DNA from: Doryteuthis pealeii
Lineage: Eukaryota > Mollusca > Cephalopoda > Myopsida > Loliginidae
Reading direction: 5' to 3'
Assembly: GCA_023376005.1 (NCBI GenBank)
Contig: CM042162.1
Coordinates: 89,226,127-89,290,126 of the forward strand
DNA length: 64,000 bases
Part shown: piece by piece, positions 40,995-52,079 of the stretch
Layout: the number at the start of each line of letters is the position of its first letter
Numbering within the stretch: position 1 is the stretch's first letter
Notes under the pieces: generated by a model
Database searches by the model: none
Seen by the model: only the letters and a program-made list of their open reading frames with translations
Told to the model about the DNA's origin: nothing
Made by a program: the position numbers and the translations under genes

Positions 40995-41094
40995 NNNNNN
41001 NNNNNNNNNNNNNNNNNNNNNNNNNNNNNNNNNNNNNNNNNNNNNNNNNNNNNNNNNNNNNNNNNNNNNNNNNNNNNNNNNNNNNNNNNNNNNN
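40995..41094. other. Assembly gap, 100 N
   Basis: Exactly 100 N, the usual placeholder for a gap of unknown size. Open frames with X runs across it are meaningless. Confidence 1.
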
Positions 41095-41400
41095 GGGAAC
41101 GCACACCATAACTACACCACTTATATATGAAAATAGCAATAACGTTTTGGATGGGATAGCTAAGGTATCGGGCTCAACTCCCGTGACATCCATTTGATCA
41201 TGCTTCACTGGAAATGAAAGGGACACTGTGGCAGGATGGCTCTACACAAAGGGCTGGTGGAACTGGGGGTATAGTTATCGAAGCCGAAAAGACCGCAGTG
41301 AAAATATATCTTCGGGGTTCAGGGGTGAAAGATTATCTGGGTATTTGTTATCGATATATGGGTACCCTGCTAACTCTGATGTGGGGTGAAGGCTTTCAGA

Positions 41401-42091
41401 ATAGAAGAAGAAGAAGAAGAAGAAGAAGAAGAAGAAGAAGAAGAAGAAAAGAAAGAAGAAGAAGGAAGAAGAAGACGGAATATAGAAAGTAGAGGATGAA
41501 TATAGAAGAGAAGAAGGAAGAAGAAGAAGAAGAGAAGAATATGAAGAAGAAGGAAGAAGGAAGAAAGAAGAAGAAGAAGAAGAAAAGAAGGAAGAAGAAG
41601 AAAAGAAGGAGAAGAACTATAGAAGAAGAAAAAGAAAGAAAAAGAACAAGAGAATAAAGAAGAGAAGAGGGATGAATAAAGAAGAAGAAGAAGAAGAAGA
41701 AGAAGAAGAAGAAGAAGAAGGGAAGAAAGAAGAAGAAGGAAGGAATATAGAAAAAGAAGAAGAAAGAAGAAGAAGAAGAAGAAAAGAAAGAAGAAGGAAG
41801 GAATATAGAATGAGAGAAAGAACGAAGAAGAAGAAGAATAAGAAGGAATATAGAATGAGAAGAAGACGAAAGAAGAAGAAGAAGGAATATAGAAGAAGAA
41901 GAAAGAAGGAAGAAGAAGAAGAACGAATATAGAAGAAGAAGAAGAAGAAAGAAGAAGAAGAAGAAAGAAGAAGAAGAATGAATATAGAAGAACGAATATA
42001 GAAGAAGAAGGACGAAGAAGAAGAAGAAATATAGAAGAGGAAGAAGAGAAGAGAAAGAAGAATGGATATAGAAGGAAGAAGGAAGAAGAAG

Positions 42092-42125
<34 letters not shown>
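41401..42125. repeat. (GAA)n purine tract
   Basis: GAA repeats with AATATAGAA interruptions on the plus strand. The Glu/Lys/Arg-rich and Ser/Phe-rich frames, up to 218 residues, are its translations. Confidence 0.95.
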
Positions 42126-42126
<1 letters not shown>

Positions 42127-42239
42127 GTTTAAAAAGAGCTTAGCTATTCTGGATGGAATTGCGACCCAAGTTCCAAATGCTGTACAAGACATTTTGCGTT
42201 TCATTTCACATTTAATGATAAATAATTTTAGGTTTTTAC

Positions 42240-42670
42240 CCAACCTCTCCGCCACGGAAAGGATGTGACACAAGGTCGCAAGTAATGAGGCATCCAGCGA
42301 GGATCAAATAGCTATTCAGTAGTAAAGGATCTCGAGAACTAGTAGGATGGGTTATATATGGGGCTCCGAGCAAGGATCGAACTCTCTATTCAGAAGTAAT
42401 GGATCTACGATTCAACTTGCTAACCATTACACTACGGACGACACGCCTTGAAAAAACACAACCTGTAGCGAGTTCCGATCCTCACTGAAAGTCCATACAT
42501 ACGACCTTGTGTTTGCATTCTACTCGTAGGGACGGTTTGGGAAAATACATACATTTTATCTAGTGAATAAAACCTGTTATGAAATGTAAATAGCCTCGTA
42601 CATGTTTTGAACTGGAAGAGCCGTGTCCACTTCTGGACCAAATAACCGTTACGCTACAAGCTATTTCTCG
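42240..42670 (-). mobile_element. tRNA-like SINE fragments (families B and D)
   Basis: Minus strand: 3' SINE end 'accttgtgtcacatcc' near 42262-42277, a complete tRNA-like head 'gtgtaatggttagcaagttg' with box B 'gagttcgatccttgc' at 42362-42445, and another head near 42600-42665. Confidence 0.6.
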
Positions 42671-42679
42671 TAATTAGAA

Positions 42680-42705
42680 ATGTACAGGGTGATTGTAAGT
42701 AACCT
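42680..42705 (+). mobile_element. Possible mariner terminal repeat
   Basis: TACAGGGTGATTGTAAGTAAC resembles terminal repeats of mariner-type elements. A transposase remnant lies at 43435-43735, with a LINE fragment between them. Confidence 0.35.
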
Positions 42706-42734
42706 TCTATTTAAAAAATATTATAGTTTATTAA

Positions 42735-43335
42735 TATCATCATTCACATTCATCACCATTCATCATGTCGCGCTGGTTTCCAGCGCGGATATCCATTTGA
42801 CAATTCTCTCTCCATCGTCCCTATCGCTCTTCATTATCGGGGAGGTCCTCTATGCCGCACTCTGCATCCGCACAGAACTGATCAAACTACGTTTTAGCTG
42901 GTCGCGCCCACACTGGCTTTCCATGTGCTGGCTTCCACCAGGAGGACGTCGCTTATGAGTTCGTCCTTGGCTTCTCCTGGCAGTGTCCCGCGTATCTTGT
43001 CCGTCTCAACTCGATGGTTTGGGTGGAATATGTGGTAGGTGGCCGTACAGCTGGCTTTCTCGTCTTGTTCAGGATACCCGCCAGCTTCTTGTGCAGCTCC
43101 ATCTAGTTTATTCTCTAATCGCTTAGTTAGTGTCCAGGCGGTGCAGCCATATAGCAGTACTGACACGACAACGGCCTGGAAGAACTGTCTCTTTAACTTG
43201 TCTGTGAGATTGGACCTCCATATGATCGATAATTTATTTATAGCGGCCCAAGCTTTTCCTATGCGTGCATTAACGTCGTTTTCTGTGGAGGAGATGTTAC
43301 TGCCTAAGTATCTAAATTGTTCTACAGAATATCAT
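42735..43335 (-). pseudogene. LINE 3' fragment (RHAGHCWRS family), frameshifted
   Basis: Minus strand: EQFRYLGSNISSTENDVNAR, then KLKRQFFQAVVVSVLLYGC, TAWTLTKRLENKLDG, and after frameshifts KDELISDVLLVEASTW. The 3' end is an imperfect (CAT)n region near 42740-42770. Same family as 58745-59230 but more damaged. Confidence 0.75.
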
Positions 43336-43434
43336 AATATTATTCTATTGAAATGATATTATAATATAGAAATATTATAATTTATTATATGAATATGAGA
43401 AGAGCTCAATTAACGTGGAGGTTTATTTGAAATT

Positions 43435-43735
43435 CTATATGGGCACCAACATTCACCTCCAGCCTCTCAAGACGCTCGAGAATCGCATCAACTGATCTTC
43501 GCAGGATCTCTTGAAGAATGGCTGAAACAAATTCTCGTATTTGTCCTTCAAGTTCTTCCAAAGCTGTTCGTTTCGTAGAGTAGACTTGCTACTTCAATCA
43601 AATCCCAAAGAAAAATGTCGCAGTGTATTAAATCAGGGCTTCTGGTCGGCCACTTATGCGATCCAGGTCTACTCATTCATCTCCCAGGAAAACGGGGATT
43701 TAGCCATTCAGGAACAACAATTGGAAAATATGGAG
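43435..43735 (-). pseudogene. DDE transposase C-terminal remnant (mariner/Tc1-like)
   Basis: Minus strand: an FPGR-type motif, then WPTRSPDLIHCDIFLWDL, KSxxY-like spacing, and a coiled tail ending with YRISNKPP. The RSPDLTPxDFFLWG-type block holds the last catalytic Asp of this superfamily. Stops and frameshifts show it is dead. Confidence 0.6.
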
Positions 43736-43739
43736 AGCG

Positions 43740-44040
43740 CCATCTATTAACAACAAAGTAAACCTATATACACATTGAATATCACCGGGGCTTGGTTTTT
43801 CAGCAAAAATAATAGAGATTTAATTTATATTCGTGAAGATAATTAAAAAATAGAATTTAAATGATAACAGCATGGATTTTTTTTCATTTAATATTTTAAG
43901 ATAGTAGACAGTAACATTTTTCTTTTCAGAGTAGCTGGATTAATTGCAGGTCTATTTTTTACATAGGGATTTAAATGGGGGCATCCACGAGGATTTCAAC
44001 TAACGATTCAGTAATTGGATCTGGGGACTAACTTAAAGAA
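43740..44040. other. No feature recognised
   Basis: AT-rich sequence, nothing supported. Confidence 0.5.
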
Positions 44041-44085
44041 TTCCCCCTCTACCCAGGCGACGCCGGGTAGCCGCTGCTAGTTTAG
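44041..44085 (+). mobile_element. Helitron-type 3' end candidate
   Basis: Hairpin GGCGACGCC within 'cccaggcgacgccgggtag', then 'ccgctgctagttt'. A GC hairpin followed by CTAGT is a rolling-circle element end signature. Confidence 0.45.
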
Positions 44086-44089
44086 CATA

Positions 44090-44990
44090 CAATTCAAGCC
44101 TTCAATGTTATCCAATATTAAACAAACGGGGTCAGATTATAAATATAAATAGTTTTAAATAGGGAGTTTTACTTTTCAATCAGCATGTAGTGTAGGTTAA
44201 CTAGTATTTATTAAAGCTTTTTTTCTATCCGCCAACTTCAATTTGGACCCTGGGGCTTTTTTTTTTTTTTTTCATAGGCCTGTTTCTTCCTCTAGCTACG
44301 CCTCAGATATATAATTTGATGAAAAATTCTTGAAAAGACAAAAAAAAAAAAAAAAAAAAAAAAAGAAATGGAAAAAAAAGAAAAAATCTTAAAACGCTAA
44401 AGGACAAAGAGAGGAATAAATTGCTTTAATAAAAAACTTGAAATCGCAGGAGAATCAAAATGAAAATACGAAAGGAAAGATTAAAAAAAAAAGGTAGATA
44501 AAAAAATAAGGAACTGGTGAAAAACGAAATAAAAATAATACCGTAAAACTCTTAAATTTCATTTCTTGCAAAATAATTGTTGGAATATGCTGACAAAAAC
44601 AACTTTAGACAATACTAGAAATCTGTAAACCCTTAAACCCTACCACGCCCATGGTTTCAGCATCAAGGCGGCCGCTGCTGAATAATTGCTTGAAGTTATT
44701 TGAACAAATATCTTACTTTTTATCTAAATACTTTAGAGCATGTTGGTCTCAAAGAAACCAGCTACCTCACCCCTGGAAGCGGGCTAAAAAGATCTAGGGT
44801 GGTGAGGAAAAAAAGGTTGGAGTCGATGAGGCAAAAAGGGGTGTTGGGAGAGACAGTGTGTCGTTGGCGCAGTTAATGAATAACTTGTTTTTTCTACAAA
44901 ACTTAATTGTCAAATTATTTGTCATAAATTCTAAGGTAAAGGAACACGTTATGCAGTATACTGACATGAAATTGTAAGGAATATAAGTGT
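44090..44990. other. No gene; poly(T) and poly(A) tracts
   Basis: T run at 44258-44272 and A run at 44340-44363, the rest unrecognised. Confidence 0.5.
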
Positions 44991-45019
44991 TATTATTGTA
45001 GTTCGAGAGCCAGAGTCAA

Positions 45020-45135
45020 AAGTCGAACGTTCACAACACGCAAACACATACACATCACACGCACACGCGCACACGCGCAACCACACACACACACACACCA
45101 CACACACACATATATATATATAATAATATATATAT
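45020..45135. repeat. (CA)n and (TA)n
   Basis: CACA/CGCA-rich then TA-rich. Confidence 0.9.
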
Positions 45136-45136
45136 A

Positions 45137-45366
45137 TACGAGGTGTGTCATAAAGGCCGAGTTTAAGCTGTATTTTCCAAAGATAGAAATGAACAATGAT
45201 TGGAACGTTAATTTACCAGAATTACAAGATGTGTCATAAAAGTGCCAAGCTTTTAGCTGTATTTTCCAAAGATAGAAATAAACAATGAATGGAATGTTAT
45301 TTTTTTAGAATACAAGGTGTGACAAAAGTAAGAAATCTCTGTTACCTTTTTCTGACACACCTGTAT
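45137..45366. mobile_element. Mariner-type MITE with internal 88-bp duplication
   Basis: Ends 'tacgaggtgtgtcataaa' and 'tctgacacacctgta' are inverted and lie between TA dinucleotides. The first 88 bp is repeated ('ctgtattttccaaagatag' twice), and a third partial start 'aaggtgtgacaaaag' follows. No transposase. Confidence 0.55.
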
Positions 45367-45394
45367 ATTACCGGCCTCCTTAGCTACAATCTGG

Positions 45395-45605
45395 ATGGTG
45401 ACGCAAGTAATTACTTAGAATAGAGTTAAAAACAGGTTTGAATTTGAGTTTCCTCTCCAGACTGGTGCGCTTACCAAGATTAAGAAGCCCAGTATGCCCT
45501 TTATAACCATTAACTGAAAGGAGAATAGTTTGATTTCATACCTTTCCAGGTATAGCTCTATGTAAAATACAAACAGCTTCGTCTCACCGGTTCCAGTTTC
45601 AACAA
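45395..45605 (-). mobile_element. SINE family B, diverged
   Basis: Minus strand with body blocks 'aaaaacaggtttgaa...' to 'ctttccaggtatagc' and a decayed head. The frame at 45415-45615 is its translation. Confidence 0.6.
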
Positions 45606-45649
45606 CGGTAACCAATACAAAACACTGCCTCCTTGCCGGTATATTGATA

Positions 45650-46172
45650 GTTGAGGCGCGTATTTTCTAATGGTTAGAGTCGTAAGAATGGACTCGTTCG
45701 ACTGAGTTCAAATTCCTGGCCTAAGCGTTGCATTTCATATAGCCTTTAATACCCTTGGGAAAGGTATGCATCCCAATTAGTCTCCTCCAGCTATGGATAA
45801 GTAAAAGTAAGTAAAAATGTTGGAGTTGGCCTAATGTCAGTATCAATCATCAGCGAGAGAGTCTATTCCCTTTTCAGTAGTGCTAGACCAAGAAAATCAT
45901 TTCAGCATCTGAGGTGGAGCGCCACACATATCCCCAGATTCTAATTTTACCGCACAGATCCCAGTGCTACTCATACGACGAGTTGGCGAGGGCCAGTTCG
46001 AACTAGGAACCTTATGATTCCTAGGTGGACACTCTAGGGAAGACTGGACTCTTTAACCTCGATTAGGTAACCACTCTAGGAAAAGGAAAATACTAAAACC
46101 AAACCTGCCAAACTCCGTTAAGAAATTGAACTTGTATCAACTCCTGTTCGTCGGGGTTTTGGTAATATATAT
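45650..46172 (+). mobile_element. SINE family B, near full length, interrupted by SINE A
   Basis: Head 'tctaatggttagagtcg' and 5' body to 'cagctatggata' (45795); 3' body resumes at about 46035 ('gactggactctttaacct') and ends with 'gttttggtaatatata'. The two parts join correctly if 45800-46034 is removed. Confidence 0.85.
45815..46034 (-). mobile_element. SINE family A nested in SINE B
   Basis: Minus strand, tail 'ggcctaatgtcagtatcaa' to the head's 'tccacctaggaatcataagg'; part of the head is missing. Direct 'aagtaaa' pieces at the left border may be a target-site duplication remnant. Confidence 0.8.
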
Positions 46173-46835
46173 GATAGTTTGGCAAAAGAATTGAATTAGC
46201 CTCATAGAAGCCTCAGTAAAGACCACCCTGTGTGCATTCGAAAGTCTCTACTTGAGCAAAAAAATCTTTTAGTCGAGCTGTGACGGGCTGGGTCACGACA
46301 CGCTTCTATCTTTCGTCAAATATCTGTACTGAAGAGAAAAGAAGAGATGCTATATATATTATATATATATATATATATATGTTCTTCGTTCATGCCAACA
46401 CTGGAGGGAACGCTTTAAATGTGTGTTTGGAAAAAAAGAGTCGGGTACCCTCCCCTTGTTGGCATTTGGCAGAGATTCTTGGCAGCCCTAAAGTTCTGCT
46501 CCGACCCCCGATGCTAAAAAAGGAAAATTGACGATTTGACCAAAAATAAATATTTCTTCCGGTGGTGATAAATAGGTCGTCATCCAGATCTTAAACCCGG
46601 GGCCAAAAGTCATCTTCGACTTTTCTCAAGAAAAACACTGGAAGTAATGGTAAAACGGTTGCTTTTCTAGTCTTTTGGTTTGTCGAAGAATTATTTCAAA
46701 GAAATCGAATTAAATCCAAAGATTAGTTCCAATATCTATTCCCACATGTAACAAACACGTCTATGGCCTAATGCGGAAAGTAGCAAAATCTTAAAAGTAC
46801 GTAAGAAATTACGTAAACCGAAAAGATCAGTAACT

Positions 46836-46990
46836 ATATATATATATATATATATATATGAGTAATATATAAAAAAGATATAAAACACCACAAAATGCTG
46901 TTAAAGTGAAAACATTTTATAACATAGCTGATATTGAACAATATTTCGATTTTATTGAAAATCGTCATCAGAGCTGTTTATTCTCCGTGT
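46836..46990 (-). mobile_element. (TA)n-linked element with hammerhead-like motif H3
   Basis: (TA)n at 46836-46859, about 65 bp body, then the motif at 46926-46975. Single copy in this window. Confidence 0.5.
46926..46975 (-). ncRNA. Hammerhead-like motif H3
   Basis: Minus strand: AGCT, CTGATGA, one extra C, GATTTT-caat-AAAATC, GAAA, then stem III ATATTG-tt-CAATAT (using the last A of GAAA), C, AGCT. Stems I, II and III all pair. The extra base after CTGATGA is the only departure from the canonical core. Confidence 0.6.
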
Positions 46991-47129
46991 TGTTAAGAGC
47001 GGAGACAAAAGTCATATGAGTTCAAAAACAAAAAACCTTAAACGGTTGCCAAAAAAAGAAAAAGTTATACAATAGTTATCGAATATGAGCACTTCCGCCG
47101 CATTTTTCTCGGTCATCAGATTATGTATA

Positions 47130-47280
47130 TCTTATTGTAACAACTTAACGTCAACAGGCTAATACTCATCCCGTTTTGAATAAGAGAATTCGTCTAGTGT
47201 CAAATCTTGTCAATATATCTTCTTTTTTAAAAACTGTTACAATAAGATATACATAATCTGATGACCGAGAAGAATTCGGT
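47130..47280. repeat. Short inverted repeat around 47170
   Basis: 'ctcggtcatcagattatgta' at 47110 and its complement near 47255 frame a small fold-back. Confidence 0.55.
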
Positions 47281-47297
47281 GGAAGTGGCTCACATTT

Positions 47298-47640
47298 TGC
47301 AGTTCCAGCAGATCACAGAGTGAAGCTGAATGAAAATGAAAAAATGGACAAATTCCTGGACCTGGGCAGAGAACTGAAAAAGTTATGGAATATGAAAGTC
47401 AAAGTGATACCAATAGTAGTTGGTGCACTTGGAACGGTCCCAAAGGGATTGGAAAAAAAAGAATTGGAATATCTGGACATCAGAGGGAGAATCGAGAACA
47501 TCCAGAATACTGCAGTGCTGGAATCTGCCAGAATACTCAGAAGAGTCCTGGAGACCTGAGGAGACTTGCTGTCACTCAGACTCCAGTGAAAGAGCAACAG
47601 CTAACGCTGGTGTGAAAACTCAAAAGGAGTGAATAAAAAT
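47298..47640 (+). pseudogene. RLE-type LINE 3' fragment, third copy
   Basis: Reads FAVPADHRVKLNENEKMDKF through VVGALGTVPKGLEKK to ILRRVLET then a stop, matching the C-terminal end of 11588-12795. Only the last 85 residues remain. Confidence 0.75.
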
Positions 47641-47644
47641 AAAT

Positions 47645-48004
47645 CAATTAAAATTAACAAAGAGAGAGGTAGGAAATGAAAAAAGAGAATACAAACTTAC
47701 CACAGCCGTTTTTTCTGGTAGTGAGACTAAACCCGATTATTAAAATTAAAGAAACATATATAAGAAGAACTCCATTTGCATATCCTGCGGGCGTAAGTAG
47801 GATTTTCCGTTTAAACCGAAATGAAGAAAAGACGACAAATATAACAAAGGACTTTTCCCGGTTAACGCGAACAAAGAAAAAAAGTAGAACAATGAAATCG
47901 AAAGTAGATTTTTCCACTGATAAGTATAACAAAAAAAATGTGTGGACGGTTTATATACATAAAAGAAAGTCGATAGCAGGGACGGCAGTTAGACAGAAGA
48001 CCCG
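47645..48004. other. Open frame region, unrecognised
   Basis: A basic 113-residue frame (47676-48017) overlaps a minus frame. No domain. Directly precedes an LTR-like sequence, so it could be an internal element piece. Confidence 0.25.
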
Positions 48005-48388
48005 GAACAGAGAATAAATGACCGGATAGCCGCTAAAGGTCCATCACGGCCGACAGGCTGTGAGACCCACGTAGCCACCTCTCCCGGATCACCAACCCAT
48101 TTCAGCAGTCGTTGTCAACTCTCGCCATCCCAGCAGCAGCCGAGAAGATAACTTCGTCTCCCGTCTACCCACGGGCATTTCCACTGTGAACACTTGTCGC
48201 CGCCTTCGCCAGCCACCCGGCATTTTCATTGTGATGCTCTACGCCTTCACCACCCACACACCGAAGAAAATAAAGATGGGTCCTATTTTTGTATATACGT
48301 ATCTGTTGTTTATTGAAGTCCAGTAGCCGGAAGTAGTCGACTATACAACATATACGATTTAGTGCCGTGAAAAAGGCACTACGTAACA
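48005..48388 (-). mobile_element. LTR-like sequence 1
   Basis: Minus strand starts TGTTACGTAGTGCC, then TTTTTCACGGCACTAAATCG and TATGTTGTATAG, then AATAAA-type signals. The same order occurs at 51611, 56336 and 57767. The 3' border is uncertain. Confidence 0.45.
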
Positions 48389-48644
48389 CATTGCCATTGG
48401 TTGAGGGTCATGTGACAAGTACCATAAAGCTATGGTCAAGAGGAGGCGAGGTTAGTGAAAGCCAGTTGCTGAGGGGGGAGAGTCGGGGTTTGATCAGCTC
48501 CGATTGGTCCCCATGAGGGAGGCAATCCGATGTTGAAAGACCAGAAATTTCCAGTGATCCCAGGGATAAAACATTACTGATGGCTCCCCCTCACTTATCT
48601 TATAGATGTATTTTGTGAAATATTTATTTTCGCGAATGTATTCA

Positions 48645-48846
48645 AAAATTAAAATAACATTAAAATAACATTAAAATTCTACTTAAAAATACCATTAAAA
48701 TAGCATTAAAATTCTACTTAAAAATTAAAAGACCATTAAAATAGCATTAAAATTCTACTTAAAAATTAAAATACCATTAAAAAAGCATTAAAATTCTACT
48801 TAAAAATTAAAATACCATTAAAATAGCATCAAAATTCTACTTAAAA
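48645..48846 (+). repeat. Five tandem units of about 40 bp
   Basis: Unit 'aaaataccattaaaatagc' plus 'attaaaattctacttaaa'. Confidence 0.9.
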
Positions 48847-49164
48847 ATGTCCGTGAATCTCAAAGTTAAACAAATCAATATGGAAGCGCAAAACAATCAA
48901 TTTTTTTCAGGCCGGGTTAACATAAGTTCTTTTTACGTGGGGATTTTTATGGGGCATCCAGCCGTTTGGTACAGCCGTAGGGGTAATGAGGTAGCCAAAA
49001 AGACTATCAAACCCGGCCCCGCGCCGACAGAATATATTCCATTAGGGACAGAAGGATATTGTTTATCATACAATTGTTTCTTATTTCTTGTTGTTTTTTT
49101 TATTCTAAAAAGACAATTTTACACAACGGATAACGTTGGTTTCAGTTACATAATGAAATTCTAG
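48847..49164 (+). other. 105-residue open frame, unrecognised
   Basis: Contains a hydrophobic stretch near residues 80-93 but no family motif and no supporting context. Low credibility as a gene. Confidence 0.2.
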
Positions 49165-49259
49165 AATGCTTGTTAAAATAATATTTAATGTTTTATTCTC
49201 TGGCTTAGCGCAGCCAAATACACAAAAAAGACAATGATCTTGTCTTCATTCTATGTTAT

Positions 49260-49442
49260 CCTGTTCAAATAGAGAGAGAGGGGAGGGGGAGATGCAGGAA
49301 GAGAGAGATGAAAGAGATTGAGAAAGAAACAGAAAATAAGAAGTGGAAAGGAAAAGATATTTGGGAAAAGACAGATAGACAGACAGACAGACAGACAGGC
49401 AGACAGACAGACAGAAACATGAAAAGGAAAATAAATTGTGTG

Positions 49443-49505
<63 letters not shown>

Positions 49506-49602
49506 GGGCAGAGACAGAGACATAAAGAAACATGAAAAGGAAAAGAAATTGTGTGTGTGGGGGAGAGAGAGGTGGAAAGGAAAAGACATAGGGGGCAGAG
49601 AG

Positions 49603-49647
<45 letters not shown>

Positions 49648-49857
49648 AAAGAGTAAGAGAAAGGTGTAAGAAGCGAGAGGTGTAGAAAGAGAGAAAGATG
49701 AGAAAGATGGAGAGAGAGAGAGAGAGAGATGAGAAAGATGGAGAGAGAGAGAGACAGACAGACAGACAGTTAGAAGTGGAAAGGAAAAGATATTTGGGAA
49801 ACAGAGAGACAGACAGACAGACAGAGAGAGAGAGAAAGAACATGGGAAAGAAATTGT

Positions 49858-49908
<51 letters not shown>

Positions 49909-49960
49909 TGTAAAAGAAAAGACGTAGTGAAGAGAGATAGAAAGAAAAAAAGTACATATA
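49260..49960. repeat. (GA)n, (GACA)n and GAAAA-rich composite
   Basis: Runs of GA (49440-49503, 49600-49645, 49859-49905) and GACA (49372-49415, 49752-49770) alternate with a repeated 'gaagtggaaaggaaaagat' block. The long Ser-Leu minus frames of up to 264 residues are artefacts. Confidence 0.95.
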
Positions 49961-50384
49961 TATAGAGAGTGGTACCACACAGCCACACACAGCCACATAC
50001 ACACACACAGGAGCAGAGATCGATTGATAGCGCCAAACACACCCCTCTTGATTGTTTATTCAGATGGAATTTTGTTTTCTATCTCTTCTGTTGTTGGACT
50101 CAAGAGCGTATAAAAATCCGTTGTCGCTTTGGAAACTGGAAACCTGCTTTACGGTTTTTCTTGTCTTTTGCAAATATTCACGACATTCGATGACTGTTTT
50201 CATATAGAATTATCCTCTTCCCCATCTCAGCTATTTCAATATTCTTTACGACGAGCAGCTGAGATATAAAAGTTACGTCTTAGACGTGGACACAACAGAT
50301 GATAAAAGGTCCCAAAATATTTGATGGATAAAATAATTTTGATAATCACGACAGCCAGAATATTAATGACAAGAATCTCTATCC

Positions 50385-50690
50385 CCAGTCCTTTTTATCA
50401 TATGGATGTTAGAAGGCGGTGGCTGAGGGTCTTCATGTCATAAACTCCATCTGATGGTGAGGTTCCAGTTTTGGCGAACGTGGCGCACTCCTTCATCACC
50501 ATTGGTCCCTGGTCAACTCTGACCCGGAGTGGTAGTACCTGTTAGGGTCCCATATATGGGTTAAATAGAAAAACATGAGTTTATAAACAAAATTTGATTA
50601 TCCAATAAGAATGACTATTTAAAAAATTTATCGGCATTAAATGACCCACTGAGGTTGATATGCCGTAGAACAAAACAAACCAAACCAAAC
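50385..50690 (-). repeat. Family X copy
   Basis: 'ggatgttagaaggcggtgg', 'tggtagtacctgttagggtc' and end 'gttgatatgccgtag'. Confidence 0.75.
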
Positions 50691-50739
50691 CAAAAATCTT
50701 TATGATAAGATCGATCGAGAATTTTTCCAAGCTATAGCC

Positions 50740-51330
50740 CACCTTGTCGGCTGGGGCTGTAGAATGCGCCGAATCAGCAGAACCTCCGAATAGGAACCAA
50801 AAGATTCCAACCCAGCGTATGAATAGCGCAGGGATCTGTTCAATAAAGAGCTGATGATAGGTGTGGTGCTCCCCATCAGACGCGAAAACAACTTCCTTGG
50901 TCTAGCGCTAGGTAACAAGGAATGGACTCCCACACTGTCTGGCTGATACTGACTTTAGGCCAACCCGGCCCCTCTGAAAAGATGTGAAATCCCCCCTAAT
51001 GAGCCACCCATTGACCGTGGGTGTGATCTGTAAAGGAATCCTGGTGGCTGAACAGTTTATGACATGCTGCACTCCATGTAGTCGTAGTACCATGGGTTAA
51101 ATAGAGAAAAAATGTCGAGTTTAACTATTTGTTTTTAAAATGAGTTAAAAAACGAATACCTATCAGGAATAAATGAAACAAAACATCTTCGGAATAAAAT
51201 AACCCAACGAGGTTTGACACGCTGTAAAAAAATTGAATTCCCATCAAGAAGGAATAAAACTAAACGTCTTCGGCATAAAATAACCCAATGTGGTTTGACA
51301 TGCTGTAAAATCTAACCAACCAGCCAACCA
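50740..51330. repeat. Mixed family X and SINE A fragments
   Basis: Family X start ('cttgtcggctggggctgtag') at 50743, a head-less SINE A at 50815-50968, then family X at 50980-51330 with two copies of the end ('gtttgacatgctgtaaaa' type). Confidence 0.65.
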
Positions 51331-51479
51331 ACCAAAAATTGCACTTAGCTCTTCCTTTGGGAATTATATGTTAAGTATTTTTAGGGGTTATTTCAATATA
51401 GTGGCAGTCACATATTCAACTTTAGCATTTGTTTATTAACGAGGGTAATAAAAAAAGGAATGTCATTTTGTTTAGGGCA

Positions 51480-51606
51480 GTTATAATTACCAACACAGGA
51501 ACATGTATCTTACATCAAAATGAAGCTGGTCTTCTGTGGATCACATCCCTACTCCTCCACATAGTCACCATTTCTCTCAACAGCAACATTTAACCTTCGA
51601 ATGACA
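51480..51606 (-). pseudogene. Mariner transposase C-terminal scrap
   Basis: Minus strand reads RRLNVAVERNGDYVEE, like the RWxKCxxxNGDYVEK end of mariner transposases. It probably belongs with 52080-52435, split by the LTR-like insertion. Confidence 0.45.
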
Positions 51607-51610
51607 GCAT

Positions 51611-52060
51611 GTGTAACGTAGTAATATGGTCACGGTACCAAAAGCGATGTATGTTGTATAGCGGGGCTTGTCAACGTGCTTCCAAATTCACGGCACTAAA
51701 AAGGTATTTGTTACGCGGTGGTCGTCTTGTAGATAAAAAAGGTACAACACGTGAGATATATCGTCATAAGGGCTTAGCATTTATTTTCGGGCTCGTGTCG
51801 CGGCTCTGTTCGAAGAGGAGGAAAGGCAGAGAGAAAGAGAGAGAGGACACTGTTAAATTACTGTAATCCCACACTAGGGACCACAGGCCCGTCCGAACTC
51901 TACGCCGCCTGAAAGCAAAAAGAGACCGATCGTGTTGTTGGTCGTTCCTCGTCACCACGTGACTTCCGGTTCTGGTCAACACCCGAAACTTCCAGTTGGC
52001 TTCCAATTCTCCATCCGGGGGTCATACCTCGGTCAAATTACCGGCAACCCATTGTGTGTC
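51611..52060 (+). mobile_element. LTR-like sequence 2, inserted in mariner
   Basis: Starts with 'tgtgtaacgtag', then 'ggtcacggtaccaaaagcga', 'tgttgtatag' in the order of the other LTR-like copies. A partial second 'cacggcactaaaaagg' follows at 51692. 3' border uncertain. Confidence 0.4.
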
Positions 52061-52079
52061 CATTACTCCTCTTTTTTTT

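Noticed and set aside
40963..41226. Open frames with X runs
   Set aside because: They span the 100-N gap and have no meaning.
41617..42273. 218-residue Ser/Phe-rich open frame
   Set aside because: Translation of the (GAA)n tract; low complexity only.
49246..50040. 264-residue Ser/Leu-rich open frame
   Set aside because: It is the minus-strand translation of (GA)n and (GACA)n microsatellites; no domain, and equally long frames exist in the other reading frames.
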